Shown piece after piece: positions 40,758 to 40,840 of a stretch of DNA of 40,840 nucleotides; within the stretch, counting starts at the first letter, position 1, and every line of letters begins with the position of its first letter. The notes beneath the pieces are model-generated. The model did no database searches, had not been told where the DNA came from, and was given only the letters and a program-made list of their open reading frames with translations. A program made the translations under genes and the position numbers. Origin of the DNA: Candidatus Saccharibacteria bacterium UBA5145. Its GTDB lineage: Bacteria; Patescibacteriota; Saccharimonadia; Saccharimonadales; UBA4665. The DNA is taken from positions 95,583 to 136,422 of the forward strand of contig DHXX01000012.1 of NCBI GenBank assembly GCA_002413865.1. Direction: 5' to 3'.

Positions 40758-40840
40758 ATGAATCCAACCGACGCCGTCCCCAAGAAAAAACGCGCCTCCA
40801 TCGGCAACGTGGCTTTTTTGCTGGTCGCAACCTCTTTAGC
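40758..40840 (+). CDS. Start of a membrane protein (cut by the window edge)
   Basis: ATG 40758 with GATAAT 6 nt upstream (40746-40751), then MNPTDAVPKKKRASIGNVAF followed by LLVATSL to the edge: a basic start and the beginning of a membrane segment. Only 27 codons are visible. Confidence 0.6.
   Translation, partial: MNPTDAVPKKKRASIGNVAFLLVATSL

Overview
The window looks like a piece of a Candidatus Saccharibacteria (TM7, Patescibacteria/CPR) chromosome or a close relative. This rests on gene style, not on a search: short streamlined enzymes, a tilS-ftsH pair, many small one-membrane-segment proteins of unknown function, very short gaps, and many genes whose start codon lies 6-11 nt after a TATAAT-like -10 box (leaderless or nearly leaderless messages). 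TGA is used as a stop, so the UGA recoding of Gracilibacteria and Absconditabacteria is not seen. The host parts look GC-rich; the island at about 24-31 kb is clearly AT-richer by eye.

Layout. 0-5 kb: a DsbA-like thiol oxidoreductase, a CBS-domain membrane protein, aspartyl-tRNA synthetase and an AlkA-type glycosylase. 5.3-8.2 kb: a large surface beta-propeller-like protein, a candidate structured RNA and a tail-anchored protein. 8.3-11.8 kb: a threonylcarbamoyl-AMP synthase, MazG-like and Nudix operon facing a MurC-like ligase and EEP-hydrolase operon. 11.8-14.3 kb: two unknown membrane proteins around an inverted pair of dispersed repeats, then a strongly promoted 67-aa protein. 14.4-18.7 kb: an ABC exporter, two unknown proteins, a tRNA-dihydrouridine synthase and a dead ABC fragment. 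18.7-20.8 kb: two small minus-strand genes, tRNA-Ile2(CAT), an FtsB/DivIC-like protein and initiator tRNA-fMet.

20.75-31.2 kb is an accessory island anchored on the 3' end of tRNA-fMet. Degenerate copies of the tRNA 3' half, each part of a roughly 100-250 bp highly palindromic site, recur at 20.8, 21.8, 24.0, (25.6), 29.3 and 31.1 kb. They cut the island into modules of one to three genes: a small membrane protein; a Bax-inhibitor-1-like protein plus a 4-TM protein; a PGDYG-like protein plus an opposed unknown gene; a BcgI-like restriction-modification pair; and a TIGR04255 / small ORF / QDCDL-protein trio. Hairpins in these sites keep their pairing while the bases change. This is the best candidate for an undescribed system: a tRNA-derived cassette-like array. 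No recombinase is in the window.

31.2-40.8 kb returns to host-like genes: an NRAMP-related transporter, small proteins including a 29-aa ORF between a consensus promoter and a strong terminator, a PQ-loop-like protein, elongator tRNA-Met, a TauE/SafE-like protein, a Nudix / Ham1 / histidine-phosphatase operon, tilS, ftsH and the start of a membrane protein. Nine intergenic gaps outside the island carry another repeat family: imperfect inverted repeats whose arms are runs of 7-bp words around an AGCT-rich core.
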